Shown: positions 1 to 8,780, numbered from the stretch's first letter. The stretch: 64,000 nucleotides of DNA from Rhodococcus sp. 06-235-1A (GCF_002258785.1 NZ_NOYI01000008.1:1-64000); one strand, 5' to 3'. The notes: a model not told the origin generated them from the sequence alone. Numbers and translations: made by a program.

Positions 1-2
1 CC

Positions 3-1421
3 ATCCCCCCGAACGAACCCACCCCGCCACCCGCATCAGGACTGACCAATGCTCTCGATCGCATCGGCTTCACCCGAGTGCAGGGCGCAGTGATCCTGCT
101 GCTGATGGCCGGTCTGTTCTTCGACAGCCTGGAGCAGAACTCGACCGGCGCGATGGGACCGCTCATCAAGGAATCACTCGGAATCGGTAACGCGCAATTG
201 ACTCTCATCAACACCGCCACCGTGATCGGCGGTCTCGTCGGACGCCTCGTCGGCGGATACATCGCAGACCGCTGGGGTCGACGAACGGCGTTGAGCCTCA
301 ACCTGCTCGTCTACACGCTCGGTGGCCTGATCAGCGCCGCGGCCGTGAGCTACGAGATGTTGCTCGCCAGCCGCTTCATCGTCGGCATCGGCCTCGGCGG
401 CGAATTCACTGTCGGCTTGGCCATTCTCGCCGAACTCGTCGCTACCCGTCACCGCGGCTCATTGCTGGCGACGCTCAACATCTCGTCCGGCGGCATCGGC
501 AATATCGCCTCCTTCGGCTTCTTCATGCTGGTACTCGGCCCGCTCGGCGGCATGCTCGGCGGCGACGACACCTCGTGGCGCTGGACCTACGTAATCCTCG
601 CGCTGCCAGCCGTATTGGTCGTCTTCTTCCGGCGCTATCTGCCCGAATCGCCACGGTTCCTGATGTCCAAGGGCCGGGTCGACGAGGCCAATCGCAGCCT
701 CACGAGGCTGGCCAGCGGCTCCATCTCCGGTCTCCGAAACCCGGGACCGACAAGGCAATTCGTCACTGCCGACGACATTCTCCCCACCACCGAGAAGACG
801 TCTTACGCCGAGGTATTCAAGGGACAGAACTTGCGCCGCACAGCCGCCGTCGGAGCCGCATCGTGGATGTCCTTCGGTGCTCAGGTCACGCTGCTGTTCC
901 TGATGCCCATCCTGTTGGTCTCCCGCGGCTATTCGCTCACCGATTCGCTGTTGTTCACGATGATCATGAACATCGGTAGCCTGTTCGGAGCCTGTGCCGC
1001 ATGCTATTTGGCCGGACGCGTCCGTCGACGCCCCACCGTCATGACCGCTGCGACTCTGGGTTGCATCTCCGCCATCGCCTTCGCAACCCTGGCGAACAGC
1101 GTCGCCACCATCTTGATCCTCGGTGCGATCTTCCAGTTCTTCACGATGATGCTCAACACGATGCTCTCGGTATGGACACCCGAACTGTTCCCCACGTCCA
1201 TCCGCGGCATGGGCACCTCGGTAGTCAACGGAATCGGCAATGTCGCCGGAGCCGTCATGCCGTTCGCAGCCCTCTTCTTCTTCGATATCGCCGGTGTTGC
1301 TGGAGTATTCATGATGATCGCCGGCATGTACGTCCTCCTCGTCGTCGCCGCGAAGTTCGGCCCGGAGACCTTCGGCCGATCGTTGGAGGCGGTGAACGAA
1401 AAGGAACTCGTAGCAGCGTAA
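3..1421 (+). CDS. MFS transporter, 5' end outside the window
   Basis: The frame is open from base 3 with no stop, so the real start lies before the window. A GTG at 78 would remove the N-terminal arm (ALDRIGFTR) that precedes the first membrane helix. The visible 472 residues contain about twelve hydrophobic segments. The loop after TM2 carries the MFS signature GGYIADRWGRRTA and the loop after TM6 has PESPRFLMSKGR, as in sugar and organic-acid porters. It is therefore an inner-membrane secondary transporter; the substrate cannot be read. It is followed 36 bp later by an SsuA/NMT1-like protein and an ornithine-cyclodeaminase homologue, which suggests uptake of a nitrogen- or sulfur-containing organic compound for catabolism (inference). 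Confidence 0.85.
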   Translation: MPPNEPTPPPASGLTNALDRIGFTRVQGAVILLLMAGLFFDSLEQNSTGAMGPLIKESLGIGNAQLTLINTATVIGGLVGRLVGGYIADRWGRRTALSLNLLVYTLGGLISAAAVSYEMLLASRFIVGIGLGGEFTVGLAILAELVATRHRGSLLATLNISSGGIGNIASFGFFMLVLGPLGGMLGGDDTSWRWTYVILALPAVLVVFFRRYLPESPRFLMSKGRVDEANRSLTRLASGSISGLRNPGPTRQFVTADDILPTTEKTSYAEVFKGQNLRRTAAVGAASWMSFGAQVTLLFLMPILLVSRGYSLTDSLLFTMIMNIGSLFGACAACYLAGRVRRRPTVMTAATLGCISAIAFATLANSVATILILGAIFQFFTMMLNTMLSVWTPELFPTSIRGMGTSVVNGIGNVAGAVMPFAALFFFDIAGVAGVFMMIAGMYVLLVVAAKFGPETFGRSLEAVNEKELVAA

Positions 1422-1457
1422 TTCAGAGCCCTATCACGAAAGAAAGTAGAGAACACC

Positions 1458-2378
1458 ATGACCGATCACCTGTCCATCTCCGCTACGGCGCACGGACTGA
1501 ACTACCTTCCCGAGTACTACGCCGACCACGCCGGACTCTTCGCGGACAACGGCCTGTCCGTCCACGCCAAGGCCTGCGACCCGTGGACCGGCGTGCTCGA
1601 CGACCTCGCCAGCGGCGAAGCCGACATCGCTCTCGGCGGTCTGTGGGTCCCCGGAATGTACTGGGGCACATCACGACAGCTCACGGTCTTCGCACAGCTC
1701 AATCACCAGTTTCCCAAGGCCCTCGTCATGCGGGAACCGACGCCGCAGGGATTCAGCTGGTCGATGTTGACCGGAAAGACGGTGCTGGCTCCGGGAATCG
1801 GGGGTAGCGCACCGTATGCGATCACCGCAGGCATGATGCGCGAGAGCGGAGTCGATTCGTCGCGCACCACCTTCCTACGGGACCTGTCGACGCCGATGTT
1901 CGTCGAACTGTTCGAGGACGGCCTGGGCGACGCGATCATCCTCGACATCACCACCACTCAGATCATGTCCGATCGCGGTACCGGCCATATCGTCGTCGAG
2001 TACGCCGAGGTCGGCGGACTCGGACCGAACAGTGTGTACTACTGCCGCACAGATCGTTTCGAGGAGCTCGAAGAACGACTCGTGAAGTTCGCAACAGGTC
2101 TCGACGCCGCGATGGCGACCGTCAAGGCCACCCCGGTAACCGAGCTCCAGCCGCTGCTTGCCGAGCATTGGCCGAACATTGCAATGCCGACGCTCTCTGC
2201 GGCCTGCACCAGAATTCAGCAGTCGCAGACCTGGGACACCGTTCGCATCGACGGTGATGCCAGCGACCGTTGGATGCGAATCCTGCAGGAGGAAGGCATG
2301 GTTCGCTCCGCACCGTCGTTCGCAGACCTGGTCACCTCTCGCGTGGTCGACGCAGCCGAGCTCACGGCGGTCGGCTGA
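1458..2378 (+). CDS. SsuA/NMT1-like periplasmic-binding-fold protein without signal peptide
   Basis: 306 residues with the two-lobe periplasmic-binding fold of the NMT1/SsuA family. The opening GLNYLPEYYADHAGLFADNGL is the classic N-lobe pattern, followed by LASGEADIALGG. Unlike transporter subunits it begins directly with MTDHLSISAT: no signal peptide, no lipobox, and no ABC permease or ATPase nearby. Cytosolic members of this fold include enzymes such as the sulfinate desulfinase DszB and the THI5 pyrimidine synthase, so an enzymatic role is possible. That is inference, since neither the DszB active-site motif nor the THI5 cysteine cluster is evident. It is the middle gene of a three-gene operon; the next start lies 2 bp after its stop. 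Confidence 0.7.
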   Translation: MTDHLSISATAHGLNYLPEYYADHAGLFADNGLSVHAKACDPWTGVLDDLASGEADIALGGLWVPGMYWGTSRQLTVFAQLNHQFPKALVMREPTPQGFSWSMLTGKTVLAPGIGGSAPYAITAGMMRESGVDSSRTTFLRDLSTPMFVELFEDGLGDAIILDITTTQIMSDRGTGHIVVEYAEVGGLGPNSVYYCRTDRFEELEERLVKFATGLDAAMATVKATPVTELQPLLAEHWPNIAMPTLSAACTRIQQSQTWDTVRIDGDASDRWMRILQEEGMVRSAPSFADLVTSRVVDAAELTAVG

Positions 2379-2380
2379 CC

Positions 2381-3364
2381 ATGACACTGGTACTGCGTCA
2401 TTCGGAGATCTCGTCGCTGCTCGACCGCGCGGCAGTGTTCGGTGCGGTCGAGCGCGCTCTGAGCGAGCTGTCCACTGGCAGCGCTCAGAATCCGGCTCCG
2501 CCGTCGATGGACGGGACCGAGGACGGTCGGATCATCCCCATGGTGGCGCAGTCCGGCACCGCTGAGCTCGCAGTGGTGAAGGTGTTGTCGGACCTGCCGG
2601 GGAACCGCGCACGCGGCCTTCCCCGGCAGCGCTCGACCATGTTGGTGACGTCGACTCGCACCGGCGAGTGCGTCGCGGTGCTCGACGGCCGGGCGATCAC
2701 GGCGATTCGTACCGCTGCCGCCAGTGCCGTGGCCACCGCGCACCTCGCACGTGCCGACAGCTCCGTCGTCGGAGTTGTCGGAGCAGGAAATTTGGCCGTC
2801 GAACACGTCCGTGCGCTGTCCAGCATCCGCGATCTCGACAGCATCGTGGTCTGGTCGCGATCCGCGGACACGGTGGAACGGTTTCGCGACGGCATCGCGG
2901 ACTTGGACCTGAAGATCGAACACGCCGTATCGGTCGAAGACGTTGTGCGACAGTCCCATATCGTCTGCACGCTCACTCCGTCCGTCGAGCCGATCCTGTT
3001 CGGGCAGTGGTTGAACGCCGGCACTCACCTCAACGTCGTCGGGGCCGCACCGCGCCCGAACGAACGCGAGGTCGACGGTACGGCCATGGCACGGTCGAGG
3101 GTGGTAGTGGACAGCATCGCCACTGCCCTGTCGAAGTCGGGTGATGCACTGCTGGCGATCGCCGAGGGTGCCGTCGACGACAGTCACTTCGATACCGAGC
3201 TCGGCGATGTCATCACCGGCCGGAAGACCGGACGCTCCACCGACGCAGAGATCACACTCTTCGACTCCACCGGCATCGGACTGGAGGATCTCGCTGTTGC
3301 CGAACTGGTCATTCACCGCGCCCGTGCCACCGGAGTAGGGACCGAGATCGATCTGACGTCGTGA
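2381..3364 (+). CDS. Ornithine cyclodeaminase / mu-crystallin family protein
   Basis: 327 residues. The open frame extends upstream into the previous gene, but the ATG at 2381 lies 2 bp after the preceding stop and begins the normal family N-terminus. The Rossmann motif GVVGAGNLAVEH sits near residue 131, preceded by the conserved segment RTAAASAVATAHLA, and later GAAPRPNEREVD resembles the family's cofactor and substrate loop. Members deaminate ornithine, reduce ketimines or act as alanine or other amino-acid dehydrogenases with NAD(P)H; the substrate is not evident here. The coupling with the transporter and the SsuA-like protein suggests a small catabolic operon for an amine- or amino-acid-like compound. 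Confidence 0.8.
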   Translation: MTLVLRHSEISSLLDRAAVFGAVERALSELSTGSAQNPAPPSMDGTEDGRIIPMVAQSGTAELAVVKVLSDLPGNRARGLPRQRSTMLVTSTRTGECVAVLDGRAITAIRTAAASAVATAHLARADSSVVGVVGAGNLAVEHVRALSSIRDLDSIVVWSRSADTVERFRDGIADLDLKIEHAVSVEDVVRQSHIVCTLTPSVEPILFGQWLNAGTHLNVVGAAPRPNEREVDGTAMARSRVVVDSIATALSKSGDALLAIAEGAVDDSHFDTELGDVITGRKTGRSTDAEITLFDSTGIGLEDLAVAELVIHRARATGVGTEIDLTS

Positions 3365-3372
3365 CCACGTCC

Positions 3373-3392
3373 GCAAACGCGCGCGCGTTTGC
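3373..3392. repeat. Perfect 20-bp palindrome, copy 1
   Basis: GCAAACGCGCGCGCGTTTGC reads identically on both strands. It lies 8 bp after the stop of the cyclodeaminase-like gene, in the gap between two convergent genes. Its 18-bp core recurs at 3444-3461. It could be a bidirectional terminator or a repetitive extragenic palindrome; the arms meet with no loop, so a hairpin would have to open the central CG bases. Confidence 0.8.
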
Positions 3393-3443
3393 TGAACGCG
3401 CGCAAGATCGCGTCCGATTCGGGCCTAATCCGCTCGCGTCTGA

Positions 3444-3461
3444 CAAACGCGCGCGCGTTTG
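3444..3461. repeat. Perfect 18-bp palindrome, copy 2
   Basis: CAAACGCGCGCGCGTTTG is the second copy of the core at 3374-3391, 70 bp further on. The sequence between the copies has additional CGCG-rich words. Both copies sit in the roughly 200-bp gap between convergent genes, where no protein is apparent. Confidence 0.8.
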
Positions 3462-3568
3462 CGAAAGAACCGACCCCACCCGACCGCACCCCGCACCCGC
3501 ACCCCGACGGCGAATGAATGCGACTCTGTTGCACTCCGACCGACTGAAACCCGCCTTGATCCAGAACC

Positions 3569-4795
3569 TCAGGCGCGCTTGGACGAATACATTCGTTCGT
3601 CCGCGATGCGCAGCAGCTGGTCCGGGTCCGTGGTCGGTTCCCAACTCCATCCGACGCTCACCGATACCGGGATGTCGGTGCCGTCGATGTCGTAGGGACC
3701 GGCGAGGAGTCCGCGGACTCGGTCGGCGAGCCGTTCGACTCCCTCGGCCGATCTGGCACTGTGCAGCAGGGCGACGAATTCGTCACCGCCGACGCGGCAG
3801 GCGATGTCCTGAGCACGAGTGTTGTCGAGGATGCGTCGTCCGAGCGCGGCGAGTACTCGATCGCCGACTGCGTGCCCGAATCGATCGTTGATGGATTTGA
3901 ACTCGTCGACGTCCACGAAGAGCATTCCGACCGGCCGATCGGTGGCCATCACCTTCAGACTGTTCAACTCGGCCATGAGTCGTCGACGATTCCCCAGCAA
4001 GGTGAGGTCGTCGATCAGCACCTGGCGTTCGAGTGTCGCTTCCGCGGTCTTTCGTGCGGTGATGTCCTGGATCTGCGCGATGATCACGTCACCGGCCTCG
4101 GCGTCGCGCACCGCGGTGGCGTTGCGCTGCACCCAGATGGTGGCACCGTCCTTGCGGATGTATCGCTTCTCGGACGCGACGCTGGTGAGGGTTCCGTCGG
4201 CCAATCCTCGCAGGTGCTCGTCGGCGAGGGGAATGTCATCGGGATGAGTGAGATCGCGAAAGGTCTTGTCCTGCAGTTCTTCCACCGTGTAACCGAGTAG
4301 TTCGCACAGGGCCTTGTTCACCTGGAGCCATCGTCCGTCCACCGTGAGGACCGCTTTGCCGATCGGGGCGTTCTCCATCCCGATCTGGAACAGCCGGATC
4401 GCTCGGTCTCGTTGGCGTTCCATCTCTGCGCGCGCGCTGATGTCGACGACCATCGTGGTGAAACCCACGACCACACCGTGTGCGATATCGGGGACATACG
4501 TGGACTGGGTGGCACGAACCGCGCCGCGAACGTCTATCTGCGTGCGATCGAACTGCTGCAGCTCGCCGCCGAGGACACCGGTGATGTGCGGCAGATTCAG
4601 TTCGTACAGAACATCTCCCAGCAGTTCGCTGATGTGCATGCCGACCAAATCCGGCGGTTCGATGCCGAAGTAGTCGGCATGAGCCTGATTGGCGAAGACG
4701 TTTCGGAGCGAGCTGTTCCAGTAGCCGATCATCGACGGCAGCTGATCGACGGCGCGACGCATCACCTCGTTCGATGTGTTGCGGGTGACGGTCAT
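3569..4795 (-). CDS. PAS-PAS-GGDEF diguanylate cyclase
   Basis: 408 residues. Two PAS-type sensor domains (about 10-120 and 130-245; the second ends in the usual PAC segment AQIQDITARK) precede a GGDEF domain that begins at DDLTLLGNRRRL. The catalytic motif RVGGDEF is intact. RAQD lies exactly five residues upstream, matching the RxxD product-inhibition I-site, so the enzyme should make cyclic di-GMP from two GTP and be feedback-inhibited. There is no membrane segment, so a soluble ligand, redox or light cue is likely. An in-frame ATG exists at 4807, but the start at 4795 is preceded by AGGTGG, although with a short 3-nt spacer. No EAL domain is present. Confidence 0.88.
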   Translation of the reverse strand: MTVTRNTSNEVMRRAVDQLPSMIGYWNSSLRNVFANQAHADYFGIEPPDLVGMHISELLGDVLYELNLPHITGVLGGELQQFDRTQIDVRGAVRATQSTYVPDIAHGVVVGFTTMVVDISARAEMERQRDRAIRLFQIGMENAPIGKAVLTVDGRWLQVNKALCELLGYTVEELQDKTFRDLTHPDDIPLADEHLRGLADGTLTSVASEKRYIRKDGATIWVQRNATAVRDAEAGDVIIAQIQDITARKTAEATLERQVLIDDLTLLGNRRRLMAELNSLKVMATDRPVGMLFVDVDEFKSINDRFGHAVGDRVLAALGRRILDNTRAQDIACRVGGDEFVALLHSARSAEGVERLADRVRGLLAGPYDIDGTDIPVSVSVGWSWEPTTDPDQLLRIADERMYSSKRA

Positions 4796-4883
4796 GAACC
4801 ACCTCATTTGTAACGCCGACCGCTAGACGTTACCGGAGAGTGTCGCATTTCGCCTGCAACAGGCTCAATCCAAAAAATACACG

Positions 4884-4899
4884 AGTGCGCAAGTGCGCA
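4884..4899. promoter_or_regulatory. Tandem repeat AGTGCGCA x2, possible repressor site
   Basis: Two abutting copies of AGTGCGCA, each containing the palindrome TGCGCA, followed at once by CACACGTGTG. The cluster ends about 10 bp before the start of the MFS gene whose operon includes an ArsR-type repressor, so it is a good candidate operator. The assignment is inferred from position and symmetry only. Confidence 0.35.
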
Positions 4900-4919
4900 C
4901 ACGTGTGTACGTTGAAGTC

Positions 4920-6125
4920 ATGCTTCGCAACAACATCGTTTTCCGACGCCTCTTCACTGCGCAAGTTGCTGCGCTGCTGGGCACCGGGTTGCTGACGGTC
5001 GCTCTCGGTCTACTCGCCTACGACATCGCCGGCAGCTCCGCCGGAGCAGTGCTGGGCACTGCCCTGGCGATCAAGATGATCGCGTATGTTTTTGTCGCAC
5101 CGATTGTTTCGTCTCTGACGAACGCGCTCCCCCGCAAGCTCGTACTCGTCACCGCGGATGTCGTGCGAGCACTCACCGCGCTGACATTGCCCTTCGTCGA
5201 TCAGGTATGGCAGATCTACGTCCTGATCTTCGTTCTGCAGGCAGCGTCGGCAACCTTCACGCCCACCTTCCAGGCCGTCATCCCGTCGGTCGTTCCGGAC
5301 ACACGGCAGTACACCCGCGCACTGACGCTGTCCCGGCTCGCCTACGACCTCGAGTCCCTGGTGAGCCCGCTGATCGCAGCGGCATTGTTGACGGTGATCA
5401 GCTTCCACACCCTGTTCGTCGGCACGGCACTGGGTTTCGTCGTCTCCGCGGCGATGGTGATCGGGACTCTTCTGCCGAAACACGTTGCTGCCGAGCACAA
5501 CAGGCCGACCGACGGAATCAGGACGTTCCTGAAGCGCCATGAGCTGCAGGGCTTACTGGCACTGAACACGGTCGTTGCTGCAGCCACCGCACTGGTGACC
5601 GTCAACTCCGTGGTCTACGTTCGCGATCTGTTCGGCGGCAGCAGCAGCTCACTGGCCTTCGCGCTGGGCTTCTACGGTGCCGGCTCGATGGTCGCAGCAT
5701 TGTTCGTCCCACGAGTACTCAGATCCACGAACGATCACCGCCTCATGCTCACCGGTGCCGCAGTAGCCGTCGCGGGAACCGCCGCAGCAACGGCGGTCTC
5801 GACCCTCAGCGGAGGACCATCGGCCTGGATTGCTCTCGCCACAACTTGGTCGATCCTGGGCATCGGAACCTCGATGATCAACACACCGTCGGCCATAATT
5901 CTGCGTCGTGAGTCCGACGAGACCACTCGAGCGTCGATCTTCACGGCGCAGTTCTCGCTCTCTCATGCGGCGTTTCTGATCACGTACCCGGTCGCCGGTT
6001 GGGTGGGGGCGCAATTCGGACAGTTCACCGCGGCTGCGGTGCTCACCGGCTTGGCTACACTAGCGGGACTGTCCGCAGCACGCCTGTGGAGTCGCACCCG
6101 TGATCCGGTCGTCGTCTCCGCGTAG
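4920..6125 (+). CDS. MFS efflux transporter
   Basis: 401 residues with about twelve membrane helices, belonging to the actinobacterial MFS group that resembles enterobactin and drug exporters. The start chosen is ATG 4920 (MLRNNIVFRRLF); the frame is open a little further upstream, but the repeats at 4884-4910 suggest promoter there. The conserved loop SLTNALPRKLVLVTADVVRA replaces the classical GxLADrxGRR motif, as is usual in this subfamily. The gene is followed 14 bp later by an ArsR-family repressor, a pairing typical of metal- or drug-inducible exporters. The substrate is unknown; a divalent metal or metal chelate is possible from the regulator's residues. Confidence 0.82.
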   Translation: MLRNNIVFRRLFTAQVAALLGTGLLTVALGLLAYDIAGSSAGAVLGTALAIKMIAYVFVAPIVSSLTNALPRKLVLVTADVVRALTALTLPFVDQVWQIYVLIFVLQAASATFTPTFQAVIPSVVPDTRQYTRALTLSRLAYDLESLVSPLIAAALLTVISFHTLFVGTALGFVVSAAMVIGTLLPKHVAAEHNRPTDGIRTFLKRHELQGLLALNTVVAAATALVTVNSVVYVRDLFGGSSSSLAFALGFYGAGSMVAALFVPRVLRSTNDHRLMLTGAAVAVAGTAAATAVSTLSGGPSAWIALATTWSILGIGTSMINTPSAIILRRESDETTRASIFTAQFSLSHAAFLITYPVAGWVGAQFGQFTAAAVLTGLATLAGLSAARLWSRTRDPVVVSA

Positions 6126-6139
6126 GGAGAAGACGTTCG

Positions 6140-6496
6140 ATGCCACCGAAGAAGGAACCGCGCATCAGTCTCGACCATGCCGTCCAACCGGACTCAGCGC
6201 GCCTCGCGACGGCAAGCGACACCTTTCGGATGCTCTCCGATCCCACCCGACTCCACATCCTGTGGCTACTCGACCGCGGCCCCGCAGACGTCAGTGCATT
6301 GACCACCGCCACCGGAACATCGCGCACCGCCGTCAGTCAGCATCTGGCCAAGCTCCGATTCACCGGACTCGTCGACACTCGACGCGACGGCCGCAATGTC
6401 ATCTACAGCTTGGCCGACGGTCACCTCGCTCGTCTCGTGCGTGAGGGCCTCAATTTCGCCGATCACAAGGTCACCGGCGAGCCCTCGCACGAATAA
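6140..6496 (+). CDS. ArsR/SmtB-family repressor
   Basis: 118 residues with a GGAGAA ribosome-binding site 8 nt before the ATG. The winged helix is complete: DPTRLHILWLLDRG, then the recognition helix GTSRTAVSQHLAKLRFTGLV and the wing DTRRDGRNVIYSLADGH. The arsenic/cadmium cysteine box of helix 3 (ELCVC) is absent. In the last helix D-G-H, ten residues, F, two residues, H follows the alpha-5 metal site DxHx10HxxH with the third ligand replaced by Phe. Zinc, nickel or cobalt sensing is therefore possible but uncertain. It probably represses the transporter gene upstream and the CopC-like gene downstream. Confidence 0.9.
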   Translation: MPPKKEPRISLDHAVQPDSARLATASDTFRMLSDPTRLHILWLLDRGPADVSALTTATGTSRTAVSQHLAKLRFTGLVDTRRDGRNVIYSLADGHLARLVREGLNFADHKVTGEPSHE

Positions 6497-6523
6497 CCCT
6501 GCACCACAACAAGAAAGCATCCG

Positions 6524-7060
6524 ATGAAACGCCTGGCCGTGATTGCAGCCGCCATTCTCACTGCGACGACGCTGTCGATCGCTCCGGCGTCGGCGCACGC
6601 GGCTCTGCAGTCGAGCAACCCTGCCGAGAACGCCGCGCTCGACGCCGCGCCGGACGAGGTGACCCTGACGTTCAATCAGGCGGTGCAGTCGAACTTCGCC
6701 ACCGTTACCGTCATTGCACCCGATGGGATCGATTGGGCAGCATCGGATCCCAGCGTCGACGGCAGCACGGTGACCGTCGATCTGGACGGGCTCGGCGCGG
6801 CGGGCGAGTACACCATCGGTTACCGAGTGGTCTCCGCCGACGGACATCCGATCACCGGCAGCGTCCCGTTCCAACTCACCCAGGCTGCGGCCGCACCGCC
6901 GGTCGCGGACCTCGACTTCACCAACGAGGCCGCGCAGGCCGCACCTCAGGACACCGAGGTGGTCGAGGACAACGGCTTCCCACTCTGGACGATCGGGGCG
7001 GTGGTGGCCGTGGTCGGTGCTGCAGGTGTGCTGTTCGCGCTTCGTAAACGCAGCAACTGA
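6524..7060 (+). CDS. CopC-domain secreted, membrane-anchored copper protein
   Basis: 178 residues. A signal peptide ends at SAPASA-type residues 22-24, so the mature protein would start at His25, the N-terminal copper ligand typical of CopC (HAALQSSNPA). The second conserved motif SADGHPITG supplies His108. After the 90-residue beta-sandwich comes an Ala/Pro/acidic linker, a C-terminal membrane helix (LWTIGAVVAVVGAAGVLFAL) and a basic stop, so it is anchored outside the membrane. There is no fused or adjacent CopD domain. It lies 27 bp after the ArsR gene and probably shares its transcript, linking this cassette to copper or general metal stress. Confidence 0.88.
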   Translation: MKRLAVIAAAILTATTLSIAPASAHAALQSSNPAENAALDAAPDEVTLTFNQAVQSNFATVTVIAPDGIDWAASDPSVDGSTVTVDLDGLGAAGEYTIGYRVVSADGHPITGSVPFQLTQAAAAPPVADLDFTNEAAQAAPQDTEVVEDNGFPLWTIGAVVAVVGAAGVLFALRKRSN

Positions 7061-7095
7061 CGGCCTCACTCGATGCGGACGTGAGATCATGCAGC

Positions 7096-7839
7096 ATGAG
7101 TGACGCTGGCCAACGCCCGAAGTCCGATGGCCGTAAGCGGCGTTGGGAACAGCACAACACCGATCGTCGACGCCATATCATCGACGCCGCCATGACGGTT
7201 CTGGCGCGCGATATCGCTCCCGGTGAGCGGCTCACCACCGCCCAGATCTCCGCCGAAGCCGGGGTCCATCGCACCGGGCTCTACCGTCATTTTCGCGACC
7301 GCACCGACCTCGACACCGCGATTCAGCGGGCCATCTGCGATCAACTGTCGGCAGCCCTGGTCACCTCCTTCGAGTTGACCGGGACCCCTCGTGATGTGGT
7401 CCACCGCGTGGTGAGTACCTACGTGCGGTGGGTTGCCGAACATCCCGCGTGGACGCGTTTCGTCGAGCAGGATGTGAGCGCCGAGTCGCCTACTCCTCTC
7501 GAAGAGACCAACGCGATGCTGGCCGAGCAGCTCGAGGTCAGCGTCGCCGCGTTCCTCGCGCTCGTCCATGCGGACCTGACGACAGACGACTGGTCGTTGG
7601 TGCGGCCGTGGGTGGCAGGGTTGGTCTCCGGATGCATGGGCGCGGTGCGCAGTTGGAGTGGGCAGACCGAATCACGCACCGGCCTGGACCATTTCGCCAC
7701 GTTCCTGGCCGACACCATCTGGCTTCAGGTCAAGGGTCTCGGGGCGTCCCGCGGGATCGCGATACCTCAGGTCCCCCTCGAAACCGTTCCTGTCGAAGCC
7801 GCCCGAGGAGCTCAGCCGAACGACGGCTCACTGCGGTAG
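7096..7839 (+). CDS. TetR-family transcriptional regulator
   Basis: 247 residues. The N-terminal TetR helix-turn-helix is clear: RRRHIIDAAMTVLARD, then TTAQISAEAGVHRTGLYRHF with the conserved YxHF. The C-terminal half is a ligand-binding domain of unknown specificity. ATG 7096 was chosen over the GTG at 7081 because family members begin with a short basic arm. Its 3' end overlaps the convergent AurF-like gene by 28 bp, so the two may affect each other through antisense transcription. No inverted repeat was recognised upstream, so autoregulation cannot be shown. Confidence 0.88.
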   Translation: MSDAGQRPKSDGRKRRWEQHNTDRRRHIIDAAMTVLARDIAPGERLTTAQISAEAGVHRTGLYRHFRDRTDLDTAIQRAICDQLSAALVTSFELTGTPRDVVHRVVSTYVRWVAEHPAWTRFVEQDVSAESPTPLEETNAMLAEQLEVSVAAFLALVHADLTTDDWSLVRPWVAGLVSGCMGAVRSWSGQTESRTGLDHFATFLADTIWLQVKGLGASRGIAIPQVPLETVPVEAARGAQPNDGSLR

Positions 7840-8780
7840 CGCGAGGGCCGTCCGTCGATACCGAGAGCGCGCCACACGCGTCGGGACACGCGGTTCATCA
7901 GTCCCAGTTCGCCGGCGAGCATCCGTACGTCACCGAAAGTGTCGCGCAATGCCTTTCGTGACGAGTCACTGTTCCACCACACGGCGTCCACGACCTCGTC
8001 GGGGATGTCGAGGTCGCGTCGCATCTGCTTGCTCGGTTTCATGATGACGTCACAGAGCAATCGCATGATGACGGGCGTCAGGATCGATATCGATGCCTTC
8101 TCGAAGGTGCCGAGACGAGGAGCCTTGTACCGCAGGAACTGATGCGCGAAGCCGATGTGACGGGCTTCCTCGGCGATGTGAATCTGCATCACGCGCTGGA
8201 CGAGTGGGTGTCCGACGCTACCGGCACGCAGGACGCCCTTCTGCATGTGGTCGATCGGCTCTTCGCCCGCGAGGACGCCGACGAAGAATCCGAACGGTGC
8301 AGATCGACTGGCGAACAGCGCGAGCACCGGCACGATCTTGCGGAACCACGCGGGCCCGCCCGGCACGTCGATGCCGATGCGGTTCACCAGTTCCTGGAAC
8401 ATCTGGGTGTGGTGGCACTCTTCGGTGGCCTCGTGCGTCGAGTACCGGAATTCGGGTGAGTCGTTGGGCAGCGTCAGGGCGTAGTGCATGAGGCCGCTGA
8501 TGAGGATCTGCTCGAACTGCAGTCCCACCTTGACCATGCTGGCCTGGCGATACATACCGATGTGGATCTGCCGGTCCAGGGGAAGTGACTTGTACCAGTC
8601 GGTGTGTCCGAGTGGGTCGGCGTCGGGCAGCACCCAGCGCGGATCGTTGGGAACGATCGCGTACTCGGGCTCGTCCCACGGAATGTCGAGGAAGGCGTCG
8701 AAATGCTGATGCACCGATGCCGTCGACAGCGCATGCAAGGTGTCTCGGTAGAGCGTTCGTGAGTCGTCGACTGCAGTCAT
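7812..8780 (-). CDS. AurF-like diiron oxygenase
   Basis: 322 residues. Two carboxylate/histidine helices typical of ferritin-like diiron enzymes are visible: EATEECHHTQMF and HIAEEARHIGFAH, giving ExxH and EExxH ligand sets. The overall layout matches the AurF / p-aminobenzoate N-oxygenase family, which oxidises arylamines or related substrates with O2. In mycolata most members are single genes of unknown substrate. The frame is open 165 bp upstream, but ATG 8780 has AGGAAC at good spacing and begins the family N-terminus. It is convergent with the TetR gene, overlapping by 28 bp. Confidence 0.85.
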   Translation of the reverse strand: MTAVDDSRTLYRDTLHALSTASVHQHFDAFLDIPWDEPEYAIVPNDPRWVLPDADPLGHTDWYKSLPLDRQIHIGMYRQASMVKVGLQFEQILISGLMHYALTLPNDSPEFRYSTHEATEECHHTQMFQELVNRIGIDVPGGPAWFRKIVPVLALFASRSAPFGFFVGVLAGEEPIDHMQKGVLRAGSVGHPLVQRVMQIHIAEEARHIGFAHQFLRYKAPRLGTFEKASISILTPVIMRLLCDVIMKPSKQMRRDLDIPDEVVDAVWWNSDSSRKALRDTFGDVRMLAGELGLMNRVSRRVWRALGIDGRPSRYRSEPSFG

